From Leisingera aquaemixtae (lineage in GTDB: Bacteria > Pseudomonadota > Alphaproteobacteria > Rhodobacterales > Rhodobacteraceae): DNA of 64,000 nucleotides. This document shows, piece after piece, positions 49,678 to 57,000 of this stretch (positions are counted from its first letter, which is position 1; each line of letters starts with the position of its first letter). The notes beneath the pieces were generated by a model. It was not told where the DNA came from. It did no database searches and saw nothing but the letters and a program-made list of their open reading frames with translations. Location: contig NZ_JAHVJQ010000002.1 in the NCBI RefSeq assembly GCF_019801145.1, positions 496,001-560,000 on the forward strand, written 5' to 3'. Made by a program: the position numbers and the translations under genes.

Positions 49678-50958
49678 TCAGGCAGGTGCGGCCGTTTCGT
49701 TGATTCCGAACACTGAATAATAATCCTGAGCGGTCAGGAGTATGGTGGCATCTGCGCCGTCTTCGGCGCTGATTTCTTCACCCGCAGCATTGCGCCAGCG
49801 GTCTTCGCTGGTGGAATAGTCGTCATGGAATGCAATGCCGACGCCTGACTGGTCGCCGGGCAGGGTGGCGATGCTTACACCGTCCATGGCGATCAGGGTG
49901 CTGTCCTGATCCGCGTCATAGTTGATGCTTAGCCCGGCTATGGCGTCCTCCAAGTGGAAATCCGGAACCCTGCTGTGGCCGGCGACAACAGGGAAATCAA
50001 TCCGCAGCTGATCCTCTGATGGGTCGAAATCGCTGATTTCCGCTGCCGGGGTGCCGGGTTCAAAAACATTGGTGAAGGCGTGGAAGCTGTCTGCTCCAGC
50101 GCCGCCGGCTGCGGTGGTGCCGGGTCCGATCCACAGGTGGTCATCGCCGGCGCCGCCGTCGAGCACATCGCCATCGTCGCCGATCCTGGTCAAGTCGCCT
50201 GGGTAGTGATTGTAAGAGCCCTCGTAAAAGACCGCGCCGCTGCCGCTGAAGAGCCAGTCGTTGCCCGCGCCGCCGGTGAGCGTGTCGGCACCGCGTTCGC
50301 CAAAGATCACATCATCGCCTGCGGTGCCGTCCAGTGTGTCACCGTCCGATGTGCCGCGGATCGCATCCAGAGCGAAGGGGGCGCTGAAGCCGGGATTTTC
50401 AAAGCGCTCTGTTCGTTCAATGTCTCCATTTTCGAGCAGAAAATCCACTTCCAAAACCTCTCCCTCTGCGAGCGAAACGCCTGGCAGGGTCAGGATCGTC
50501 TTGTTGTTGAGGGTGTCGATAAAGCGGAGGCCGCCGCCGTCTTCGGTCTCGATCAGCCTAACGTAACCGGAGTGATAGGGAGTCAGTGCAAGCAGGTCGG
50601 TGCCCAGTTCAAAATCCTCGATCACCGTTTCACGGCTGCCCTGATCGCCCAGGATGAAGCGGTCTGCGCCCTCGCCGCCCTGGGCGGAGTTGCCCGCGCT
50701 CAAGTGCAGTTCGTCGTCGCCGCCGCCGCCTGCCAGCAGGTCCCGGTCGCCGGCATTGCCCGTCAGCGTGTCGTTTCCATCTCCGCCTTCCAGAACGTCA
50801 TTAGTACCGGCGGTACCGGAGACTTCTATGGCTTGAACCGGCTGGTCTGGTTCTTCTGGCCCCTCCGTTTCGGATGATCCTTCAGAAGCAGCATCTGAGC
50901 CGTCATAGCCAACCGCTATGGCCGAACCTGCAAGTGCAAGAAAAATGAGAAGTTCCAT
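49678..50958 (-). CDS. RTX (hemolysin-type calcium-binding repeat) protein 2
   Basis: A 426-residue acidic protein, paralogue of RTX protein 1. It starts MELLIFLALAGSAIAVGYDG, again a hydrophobic stretch with no basic residue before it, followed by an acidic linker. Repeats occur near 55-85 (VLEGGDGNDTLTGNAGDRDL) and 215-270 (LDGTAGDDVIFGERGADTLT, GGAGNDWLFSGS). Modules GADRF and GADSF each lead to a DFxxGTD or DFDPSEDQL strand. The tail has EDRWRNAAGEEISAEDG, resembling the tail of protein 1. The ATG at 50956-50958 is chosen because it yields the MELL start shared with protein 1; a frame reaching 51099 overlaps the divergent gene. Function unknown. Confidence 0.83.
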   Translation of the reverse strand: MELLIFLALAGSAIAVGYDGSDAASEGSSETEGPEEPDQPVQAIEVSGTAGTNDVLEGGDGNDTLTGNAGDRDLLAGGGGDDELHLSAGNSAQGGEGADRFILGDQGSRETVIEDFELGTDLLALTPYHSGYVRLIETEDGGGLRFIDTLNNKTILTLPGVSLAEGEVLEVDFLLENGDIERTERFENPGFSAPFALDAIRGTSDGDTLDGTAGDDVIFGERGADTLTGGAGNDWLFSGSGAVFYEGSYNHYPGDLTRIGDDGDVLDGGAGDDHLWIGPGTTAAGGAGADSFHAFTNVFEPGTPAAEISDFDPSEDQLRIDFPVVAGHSRVPDFHLEDAIAGLSINYDADQDSTLIAMDGVSIATLPGDQSGVGIAFHDDYSTSEDRWRNAAGEEISAEDGADATILLTAQDYYSVFGINETAAPA

Positions 50959-51076
50959 ATCACTCTGACTATTCGAACCGGTCAAAATCATAGCGGCAGA
51001 AATGCGCCCGCCCTTCGACTTCAGGTTGCGCGAAGACCGCTTGGAACGCAACCCCGGCCGCAGTAGAACCAGCCGC

Positions 51077-51601
51077 ATGATCATTCGCAGCCACACCAAG
51101 GGCGACGCGCCCTCAACCGCGGTCTATTCAGATTGCGAGACCTACCGCTACAGCCTGACCCGGATCTGGGATCCGGACGGGCGGAAGGTGATGTTCGTGA
51201 TGCTGAACCCCTCCACCGCCACCGAGGTGCAGAACGATCCGACAATCGAACGCTGCGAGCGCCGCGCCCGGGCGCTGGGGTTTGGCGGTTTCCGGGCCAC
51301 CAACATCTTTGCCTGCCGTGTGACCGACCCGCGCGAGATGCGCCGTCTGGATGCGCCGGAAGGGCCGGGCAATATGGCGGCCATCCTGGAGGGCATGGAG
51401 TGGGCGGACATGGTGATCTGCGCCTGGGGCACCCATGGCGAACATCGCGGTCAGGGCGCGCGGGTGGCAGCTGCACTGCGGGCCACTGGCATGCTGCTCC
51501 ATCATCTCGGTCTCAGCAAGGCGGGACATCCCAAGCATCCGCTGTATATCGCCTACAGCCAGCAGCCGCAGTTGTGGAAGGCGGAGGAGCGCTGTCATTA
51601 A
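51077..51601 (+). CDS. DUF1643 domain protein
   Basis: A 174-residue protein of the DUF1643 family, small cytosolic proteins of unknown function. Family hallmarks are YRYSLTRIWDPDGRKVMFVM, LNPSTATEVQNDPTIERCER and ICAWGTHGEHRGQGARV. The start is the ATG at 51077 (MIIRSHTKGD). Its stop lies inside a tandem GTCATTAACC duplication. It sits between the divergent RTX gene 2 and the co-directional RTX gene 3, though nothing indicates a shared function. Confidence 0.85.
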   Translation: MIIRSHTKGDAPSTAVYSDCETYRYSLTRIWDPDGRKVMFVMLNPSTATEVQNDPTIERCERRARALGFGGFRATNIFACRVTDPREMRRLDAPEGPGNMAAILEGMEWADMVICAWGTHGEHRGQGARVAAALRATGMLLHHLGLSKAGHPKHPLYIAYSQQPQLWKAEERCH

Positions 51602-51613
51602 CCGTCATTAACC
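51594..51613. repeat. tandem 10-bp duplication GTCATTAACC
   Basis: GTCATTAACC occurs twice head to tail (51594-51603 and 51604-51613), covering the DUF1643 stop codon and lying 84 bp before RTX gene 3. It may be a recent slip duplication or part of a control region. Confidence 0.6.
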
Positions 51614-51696
51614 GATGTTCTTGTTTTGTTTTGCTTGGCGCGGGTCTTTGTACAATTGTGGCGTGAGAGTTTCGTTCCTCTTGGGTTGAGTTGGCA

Positions 51697-52734
51697 ATGT
51701 TGTGGTTGGCAAGTTTATTGGGTTTGGTTGCGGTCGGTGGCGCGGTTCTGGTTGAGACCGAGCCCGAAGAAGAAGAGGACATCAGCGCGCAGGCTGATCC
51801 GGAGATGACGGGCGGCGGCCTTGACGGCGGATATATCGAGCCGGGCGGAGAGACTGCGGCTGCGGACGAAAGCGAGGCATTGACCCCTGAGGGCAGCGGG
51901 GCCGTGACCGGCACCGAGGACGGCGACGTTCTGGCGGGCAGCGCGCTGGAGGACAGCATCAACGGCGGCGGCGGAGACGATCAGATCGGCGGCTACGGCG
52001 GCAATGACTGGCTGGAGGGCGGCTCCGGCAGCGATGTCCTGCATGGCGGCGGCGGTGACGACAGTCTTTTGGGCGGCGAAGATGAGGATCTGCTGCATGG
52101 TGAAGACGGCGATGACGCCCTGCAAGGCGGGGACGGCGGCGACAGTCTGTTCGGGCATTTCGGCAATGACAGCCTGCTGGGCGGCGGCGGTGCGGATGTG
52201 CTGCACGGCGGCCGTGATGAAGACTGGCTTGCGGGCGGCGACGGCGCCGACTCACTGCACGGCAATGACGGCGATGACAGCCTGCTGGGCGGCGGCGGCG
52301 AAGATGCGCTGTTCGGCGGCACCGGCAATGACGTGGTGTCCGGCGCCGGGGATGGAACTGAGCAGGACTATGTAAATGGCGGCGATGGCGATGACACCCT
52401 GATTGCGGGGGCTGGGGATGTGCTGACCGGCGGCGCGGGCGCAGACCAATTCACGGCGGGCAACTGGACCGGCACCGCGGAAGGTGTACAGCTGATGGAT
52501 TATGACCCGGGCGAGGACCAATTGGTGCTGGTCTGGGACTTTTCGATTGGCGAAGAACCCGCGGTCGAGGTGCAGCAAAACCCGGATGCCGAAGAGGAAC
52601 ATCTGATCCTTGTTGACGGCGAACCGGCCCTGCGGGTTGTCGGCGCTGAGGGGCTGACGGCTGCGGATCTCGTTCTGATCGATACCGCTTCTGCCGCTGC
52701 CGCCGGGATGCTGCCGCCGCAGACAGGAGTATGA
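51697..52734 (+). CDS. RTX (hemolysin-type calcium-binding repeat) protein 3
   Basis: A 345-residue very acidic protein. The N-terminus MLWLASLLGLVAVGGAVLVE is again a hydrophobic stretch without basic residues, followed by an acidic linker (ETEPEEEEDISAQADPE). Residues about 75-250 are a nearly continuous array of GGxGxDxLx nonapeptides (LEGGSGSDVLHGGGGDDSLL and many more), then GADQFTAGNW leading to MDYDPGEDQLVLVWDFS. The C-terminus differs from proteins 1 and 2. The ATG at 51697 is preferred to a TTG two codons earlier. Same strand as rpsO, 152 bp before it. Function unknown. Confidence 0.83.
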   Translation: MLWLASLLGLVAVGGAVLVETEPEEEEDISAQADPEMTGGGLDGGYIEPGGETAAADESEALTPEGSGAVTGTEDGDVLAGSALEDSINGGGGDDQIGGYGGNDWLEGGSGSDVLHGGGGDDSLLGGEDEDLLHGEDGDDALQGGDGGDSLFGHFGNDSLLGGGGADVLHGGRDEDWLAGGDGADSLHGNDGDDSLLGGGGEDALFGGTGNDVVSGAGDGTEQDYVNGGDGDDTLIAGAGDVLTGGAGADQFTAGNWTGTAEGVQLMDYDPGEDQLVLVWDFSIGEEPAVEVQQNPDAEEEHLILVDGEPALRVVGAEGLTAADLVLIDTASAAAAGMLPPQTGV

Positions 52735-52886
52735 CACCAGGCGGCTGGCAGTTATCCTTTGCCTTTATGGCGTAAACATCATATACGCCCGCATCTGCCG
52801 CGATTCTGCGGCAGGTTTCTCCACGGGCCTGTGCTGGACGACATCCCGGCCTGCGCCATCCACTCTAACCTATGAAGGAGACCCCG

Positions 52887-53156
52887 ATGTCGATCACTGC
52901 GGAAGAAAAAGCGCGCCTGATGAAAGAATTCGCAACCAAAGAAGGCGACACCGGTTCCCCGGAAGTCCAGGTTGCAATCCTGACCTCGCGCATTAACACC
53001 CTGACTGAGCACTTCAAAACCCACAAGAAGGACAACCACGGCCGCCGTGGCCTCCTGAAAATGGTTGCTCAGCGCCGCAAGCTGCTGGACTACACCAAAG
53101 GCAAGGATGAGGCCCGCTACCAGGACCTGATCAAACGCCTGGGTATCCGCCGCTAA
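52887..53156 (+). CDS. rpsO: 30S ribosomal protein S15
   Basis: An 89-residue primary rRNA-binding protein (uS15). It begins [20 protein letters not shown] and contains [20 protein letters not shown] and [27 protein letters not shown] lies six bases before the ATG at 52887. It has its own strong terminator and is not followed by pnp, unlike the classic rpsO-pnp operon. Confidence 0.98.
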   Translation: MSITAEEKARLMKEFATKEGDTGSPEVQVAILTSRINTLTEHFKTHKKDNHGRRGLLKMVAQRRKLLDYTKGKDEARYQDLIKRLGIRR

Positions 53157-53179
53157 TCCGCGCATATCCGGATTTTCAG

Positions 53180-53214
53180 CGCCCGTTCCAAAAGGAGCGG
53201 GCGTTTTCTTTTTT
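53180..53214 (+). terminator. rho-independent terminator of rpsO
   Basis: CGCCCGTTCC (53180-53189) pairs with GGAGCGGGCG (53194-53203; one T-G pair) around AAAA, followed by TTTTCTTTTTT. Confidence 0.92.
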
Positions 53215-53366
53215 ATCTGCGATCTCAAGCCAAGGAGCGCTCCCGCGCCCCCAGGCCCCCCGGCTGCGCAGGGCTGCCTTTGGTCTTGGGCGTGGCCCGT
53301 GCTGCGCACGGGTGGCTCCTGCCTGCGCGGCGGGCTTTCGCGGACCGGCTGCAGATCGAAAAAGAA
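53215..53366. other. spacer between rpsO and ALDH16 terminators
   Basis: No gene recognised. GC-rich, with GCGCAGGG- and GCGCGGCGGG-type strings, but no ORF with coding character. Confidence 0.4.
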
Positions 53367-53390
53367 ACGCCGCCCCGGACGGAGCGGCGT
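53362..53390 (-). terminator. rho-independent terminator of deoC-ALDH16 operon
   Basis: On the minus strand ACGCCGCTCC and GGGGCGGCGT pair over ten positions (one T-G) around GTCC and are followed by TTTCTTTTT. It lies 29 bp past the ALDH stop. Confidence 0.88.
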
Positions 53391-53418
53391 CTTGATTCTT
53401 GCCGGATGCAGTTCGGGC

Positions 53419-55755
53419 TTACTCGCCGTAGGGCACCCAGATGTTCTTCACCTCTGTGGCCTCCTGCAGGAAGCGCTTGGTCTGGTCCTGCATCCAGTCG
53501 GTTGCAGTGCCGTTGTTGACCCAGGTGCGCTTCAAGTTGCCTGCCGAGGCCGCTTCGATTGCCGCAGACAGATCGGTGGAGGAGAAGCTCCAGACCGCGT
53601 CCACGTTCAGATGCGAGGCCAGCGGTTTTGCCATCTCCGCGTGGCTGCCGGTCAGGATGTTCACCACGCCACCGGGCACGTCCGACGTGTCCAGCACCTG
53701 GTAGAAATCCGTCGCCGCCAGCGGGAACGGCTCGGAGGCAGCCAGCACCACCCGGTTGCCCATGGCAATGGCCGGTGCCATCACCGAGACCAGACCCAGG
53801 AGCGGCGCCTCATCCGCGCAGAGCGCGCCGATCACGCCAACCGGCTCTTTCATCGCAAGCGCCACGCCGCGGATCGGTACGCCGTGGACTTGGCCGTCGT
53901 ATTTGTCGGCCCAGGCAGCGGCGGAGAACAGCCGCTGGATCGAGGCCTCGACTTCTGCCGCGCCGGTTTTCTTGCCGGTCATCGCGTCAATGCGGGCCGC
54001 GAACTCGTCTGCACGGGCAGAGAGGTTTTCGCCGATGTAATAGAGGATCTGCGCCCGCAGGTGGCCGGTGGTCTTGGACCACTTGCTTGCGCCCGCCGCG
54101 GCTTCAACTGCATTGCGCACGTCCTTGCGGTTGGCAAGTCCGGCATGGCCCAGCAAAGTGCCGGACTTGCCGTAGATGGCCTGGGAATAACCGCCGTCCG
54201 GGCGCGCCTGCTTGCCGCCGACATAGAGCTTGGCAGTACGGTCCAGCGTGTCCGCCGGGGCACCGGAGCCTTCAAACGCTTCCACCTTGGCAAGCGGTTT
54301 GGCCTTGGCTTTGGGCCGGGTATAGGCGGCAAGGCCTTCCCAGCCGCCTTCGCGGCCGAAGCCGCTTTCGCGCACGCCGCCAAAGCCTGCAGCGGCATCG
54401 AACATGTTGGTTCCGTTGACCCACACCACGCCGGCCGCCAGTTTCGGCGCCATGTCCAGGGCCAGGTTCACGTTTTCGGTCCAGACAGTCGCAGCCAGCC
54501 CGTAACGGGTGTTGCTGGCCAGCTCCACCGCTTCTTCGGGGGTGCGGAACGTGCAGGAGACCAGGACAGGGCCAAAGATCTCCTCCTGCATCAGCGGATC
54601 GGCAGGCGACAGGCCTTCGATCAGTGTCGGCGGGTAGAAGCAGCCCTCCGCGGGCATTTCGACCCGTGCCTGGTGCATGCTGCCCGCGGTGTTGGCCGCG
54701 ACCATGCTGCTGATGGTGTCCAGCTGCACCGGGTCCACCACCGCACCGACGTCGATGCATTTGTCCAGCGGGTTGCCGACGCGCAGGCCGTCCATGCGGG
54801 CCTTCAGCTTGGTGTGGAAGCGGTCTGCGATGCCCTCTTGCACCAGGAGCCGGGAACCGGCGCAGCAGACTTGGCCTTGGTTGAACCAGATTGCGTCCAC
54901 CAGGCCTTCTATGGCGGAATCAATATCCGCGTCGTCAAACACGATGTAGGGCGACTTGCCGCCCAGCTCCAGCGTCAGCGCCTTGCCACTGCCTGCGGTG
55001 GCTTCGCGGATCCTGCGGCCGACGGAGGTGGAGCCGGTAAAGGCAATCTTGTCCACGTCCGCGGCGGTGATCATCTGGCCCACGGCGCCGTCGCCGGTCA
55101 CGATGTTGACGACGCCCTTGGGCAGGCCTGCCTGGCGGCAGATGTCAGCAAACAGCAGTGCGGTCAGCGAGGTGTATTCCGCGGGCTTCAGCACCACGGT
55201 GTTGCCCATGGCAATGGCCGGCGCAATTTTCCACGCCAGCATCAGGAGCGGGAAGTTCCAGGGGATGATCTGGCCGCAGACACCCAAGGCTTCGGCATCC
55301 GGCAGCTCGCTGTCCATCAGCTGGGCCATCCCGGCGTGGTAGTAGAAATGCCGCTGCGCCAGGGGGATGTCGATGTCGCGGCTCTCACGGATCGGCTTGC
55401 CGTTGTCCAGCGTTTCCAGGACGGCAAACAGGCGGGCGTGCTTTTGCAGCAGACGCGCGATGGCATAAAGGTATTTGGCACGGCCTGCGCCGCCAAGACC
55501 GGCCCAGGCGCCCTGCGCCTTGCGGGCGGCCTCAACCGCTGCATCCACATCGGCTTGCGTGGCTTGAGTCAGCGTGGCCAGCACCTCGCCGGTAGCCGGG
55601 TTCTTGCTGTCGAAACCGTCGCCGGGGGCAGTGAATTCACCGTTGATGAAATGGCCGAACCGGCTGCCCTGGTCAACCAGCCAGGCCAGAGCCTCGGCAG
55701 CGCTTTCGGGGGCGGGACCGTATTCCATGGTGTCGAAGATCTCTTTGATGGTCAT
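53419..55755 (-). CDS. ALDH16-type double-domain aldehyde dehydrogenase
   Basis: A 778-residue fusion of a complete aldehyde dehydrogenase (about 1-490) and a second, degenerate ALDH-like half. The first half has QIIPWNFPLLMLAWK, the base glutamate in LELGGKSPYIVFDDAD and the nucleophile in FNQGQVCCAGSRLL. The second half (from about LYVGGKQARPDGGY) has VIGALCADEAPLLGLVSVMA and AIAMGNRVVLAASEPFPLAA but no LELGGK or GQxC block, so it is non-catalytic. This is the ALDH16 plan; a bacterial member was characterised from Loktanella, a relative. It lies 11 bp after deoC, so it probably oxidises acetaldehyde released by DeoC. Confidence 0.92.
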   Translation of the reverse strand: MTIKEIFDTMEYGPAPESAAEALAWLVDQGSRFGHFINGEFTAPGDGFDSKNPATGEVLATLTQATQADVDAAVEAARKAQGAWAGLGGAGRAKYLYAIARLLQKHARLFAVLETLDNGKPIRESRDIDIPLAQRHFYYHAGMAQLMDSELPDAEALGVCGQIIPWNFPLLMLAWKIAPAIAMGNTVVLKPAEYTSLTALLFADICRQAGLPKGVVNIVTGDGAVGQMITAADVDKIAFTGSTSVGRRIREATAGSGKALTLELGGKSPYIVFDDADIDSAIEGLVDAIWFNQGQVCCAGSRLLVQEGIADRFHTKLKARMDGLRVGNPLDKCIDVGAVVDPVQLDTISSMVAANTAGSMHQARVEMPAEGCFYPPTLIEGLSPADPLMQEEIFGPVLVSCTFRTPEEAVELASNTRYGLAATVWTENVNLALDMAPKLAAGVVWVNGTNMFDAAAGFGGVRESGFGREGGWEGLAAYTRPKAKAKPLAKVEAFEGSGAPADTLDRTAKLYVGGKQARPDGGYSQAIYGKSGTLLGHAGLANRKDVRNAVEAAAGASKWSKTTGHLRAQILYYIGENLSARADEFAARIDAMTGKKTGAAEVEASIQRLFSAAAWADKYDGQVHGVPIRGVALAMKEPVGVIGALCADEAPLLGLVSVMAPAIAMGNRVVLAASEPFPLAATDFYQVLDTSDVPGGVVNILTGSHAEMAKPLASHLNVDAVWSFSSTDLSAAIEAASAGNLKRTWVNNGTATDWMQDQTKRFLQEATEVKNIWVPYGE

Positions 55756-55766
55756 CTGTTCAGCCC

Positions 55767-56756
55767 TCAGCCCATCGCGTGGCGGTAGCCGGCGGAGTAT
55801 GCCCCGGTGACATGGTGTTCCAGCTGGCGCTCGATATCGCCCAAGAGCGACGAGGCGCCAAAACGGAACAGGTCGGGCTGCAGCCAGCGGTCGCCCAGCT
55901 CATCCTTCATCAGCGCCAGATAGACCAGCGCGTCCTTGGCCTTGGAAATGCCGCCTGCGGGCTTGTAACCGACGCGGTATCCGGTGCGGTCGTAGTAATC
56001 GCGGATGGCGCGGATCATCACCAGCGACACCGGCAGCGTGGCGTTGACGCTTTCCTTGCCGGTGGAGGTCTTGATGAAGTCGGCGCCAGCCATCATGCAG
56101 ACCAGCGAGGCGCGCGCGACGTTCCGCAGGCTGCCCAACTCGCCGGTCGCGAGGATTGCCTTCACATGGGCATCGCCGCAGGCTTGGCGGAAGGCTTTCA
56201 TCTCGTCATACAGCGCCTGCCAGTTGCCCTGCAGCACATGGCGGCGGGTGATCACGATGTCGATCTCCTCGGCGCCATCCTTGACGCTCTCCTCGATCTC
56301 CGCGACCCGCAGGTGGAACGGCGACAGGCCGGCCGGGAAGCCGGTGGAGACGGCGGCAACCGGGATGCCGGTGCCTTCCAGCGCCTTGACCGCGGTCGGG
56401 ATCATGTCGTGATAAACGCAGACCGCACCGGTGGTGAGGCCCTCCATCCCCAGCGTGCGCAGAAGGCCTGCGCTTACCGGCTGGCGCGCCTTGGCGCACA
56501 GACGGCGGACACGGCCCTCGGTGTCGTCACCGGACAGGGTCGTGAGGTCGATCAGGCTGATCGCCTTCAAGAGCCAGGCGGCCTGGTGGTCCTTCTTGAC
56601 GCTGCGGCGGCCCGGCAGGGTGGCGCAGCGGCGTTCAATGGCCGACGTATTGGCCTGCACGGCAGCGACCCAGTCCAGGTCCAGATCCATGCCCGGATTG
56701 CGCGGCTCGGCCAGCTGCGGCAGCTGCGCGCTTCGTTCAGCGGTTTGGCTATCCAT
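55767..56756 (-). CDS. deoC: deoxyribose-phosphate aldolase
   Basis: DeoC splits 2-deoxyribose-5-phosphate to glyceraldehyde-3-phosphate and acetaldehyde. The 329-residue protein has the Schiff-base lysine in ADFIKTSTGKESVNATL, a second lysine in GYRVGYKPAGGISKAKDALV, and IDLTTLSGDDTEGRVRRLC near the start. It is longer than E. coli DeoC (about 259), like the eukaryotic-type form. GAGGAATTCC precedes the ATG at 56754-56756. It leads an operon with the ALDH16 gene. An inverted repeat 80-106 bp upstream may be its operator. Confidence 0.94.
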   Translation of the reverse strand: MDSQTAERSAQLPQLAEPRNPGMDLDLDWVAAVQANTSAIERRCATLPGRRSVKKDHQAAWLLKAISLIDLTTLSGDDTEGRVRRLCAKARQPVSAGLLRTLGMEGLTTGAVCVYHDMIPTAVKALEGTGIPVAAVSTGFPAGLSPFHLRVAEIEESVKDGAEEIDIVITRRHVLQGNWQALYDEMKAFRQACGDAHVKAILATGELGSLRNVARASLVCMMAGADFIKTSTGKESVNATLPVSLVMIRAIRDYYDRTGYRVGYKPAGGISKAKDALVYLALMKDELGDRWLQPDLFRFGASSLLGDIERQLEHHVTGAYSAGYRHAMG

Positions 56757-56836
56757 TGGAATTCCTCGGAAGAGTTCCGTGCGAAAATCGCACGGGTGCG
56801 GCATATTGGCAAGCGAGCGGCCCCGCAGACGGGCAT

Positions 56837-56862
56837 ATTTTTTGACTAAATGGACAAAAAAT
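56837..56862. promoter_or_regulatory. AT-rich inverted repeat, candidate deoC operator
   Basis: ATTTTTTG (56837-56844) and CAAAAAAT (56855-56862) are exact inverted repeats with a 10-bp spacer, in the deoC-mutL divergent region. The arrangement TTTTG-N-CAAAA suits a dimeric repressor of the DeoR/SorC or LacI kind; no regulator gene is adjacent. Confidence 0.5.
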
Positions 56863-57000
56863 CAAGGGGCAGGGCCTGTGCCCGCGCGGAAAGCCGCTGG
56901 GGTCTGGCTCTATTGGGCGACTTTTCTAATTATTATCACTGCTGAGGAGCGGCTGCGCATTCCGGTGGCAGAATCGGCCATACATGCTAAATTTAGCGGT

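Noticed and set aside
51950-52450. Regular short repeats resembling a CRISPR or tandem array
   Set aside because: They are degenerate 27-bp coding units for GGxGxDxLx nonapeptides of RTX protein 3, without identical repeats or unique spacers.
47805-52734. RTX genes as a hemolysin/toxin locus
   Set aside because: No acyltransferase, no type I secretion genes and no pore-forming domain; only calcium-binding repeats are visible.
53299-55788. 829-codon plus-strand open frame opposite the ALDH16 gene
   Set aside because: It is antisense to a fully conserved enzyme and rich in His/Gln/Arg with no domain pattern; a GC-driven shadow.
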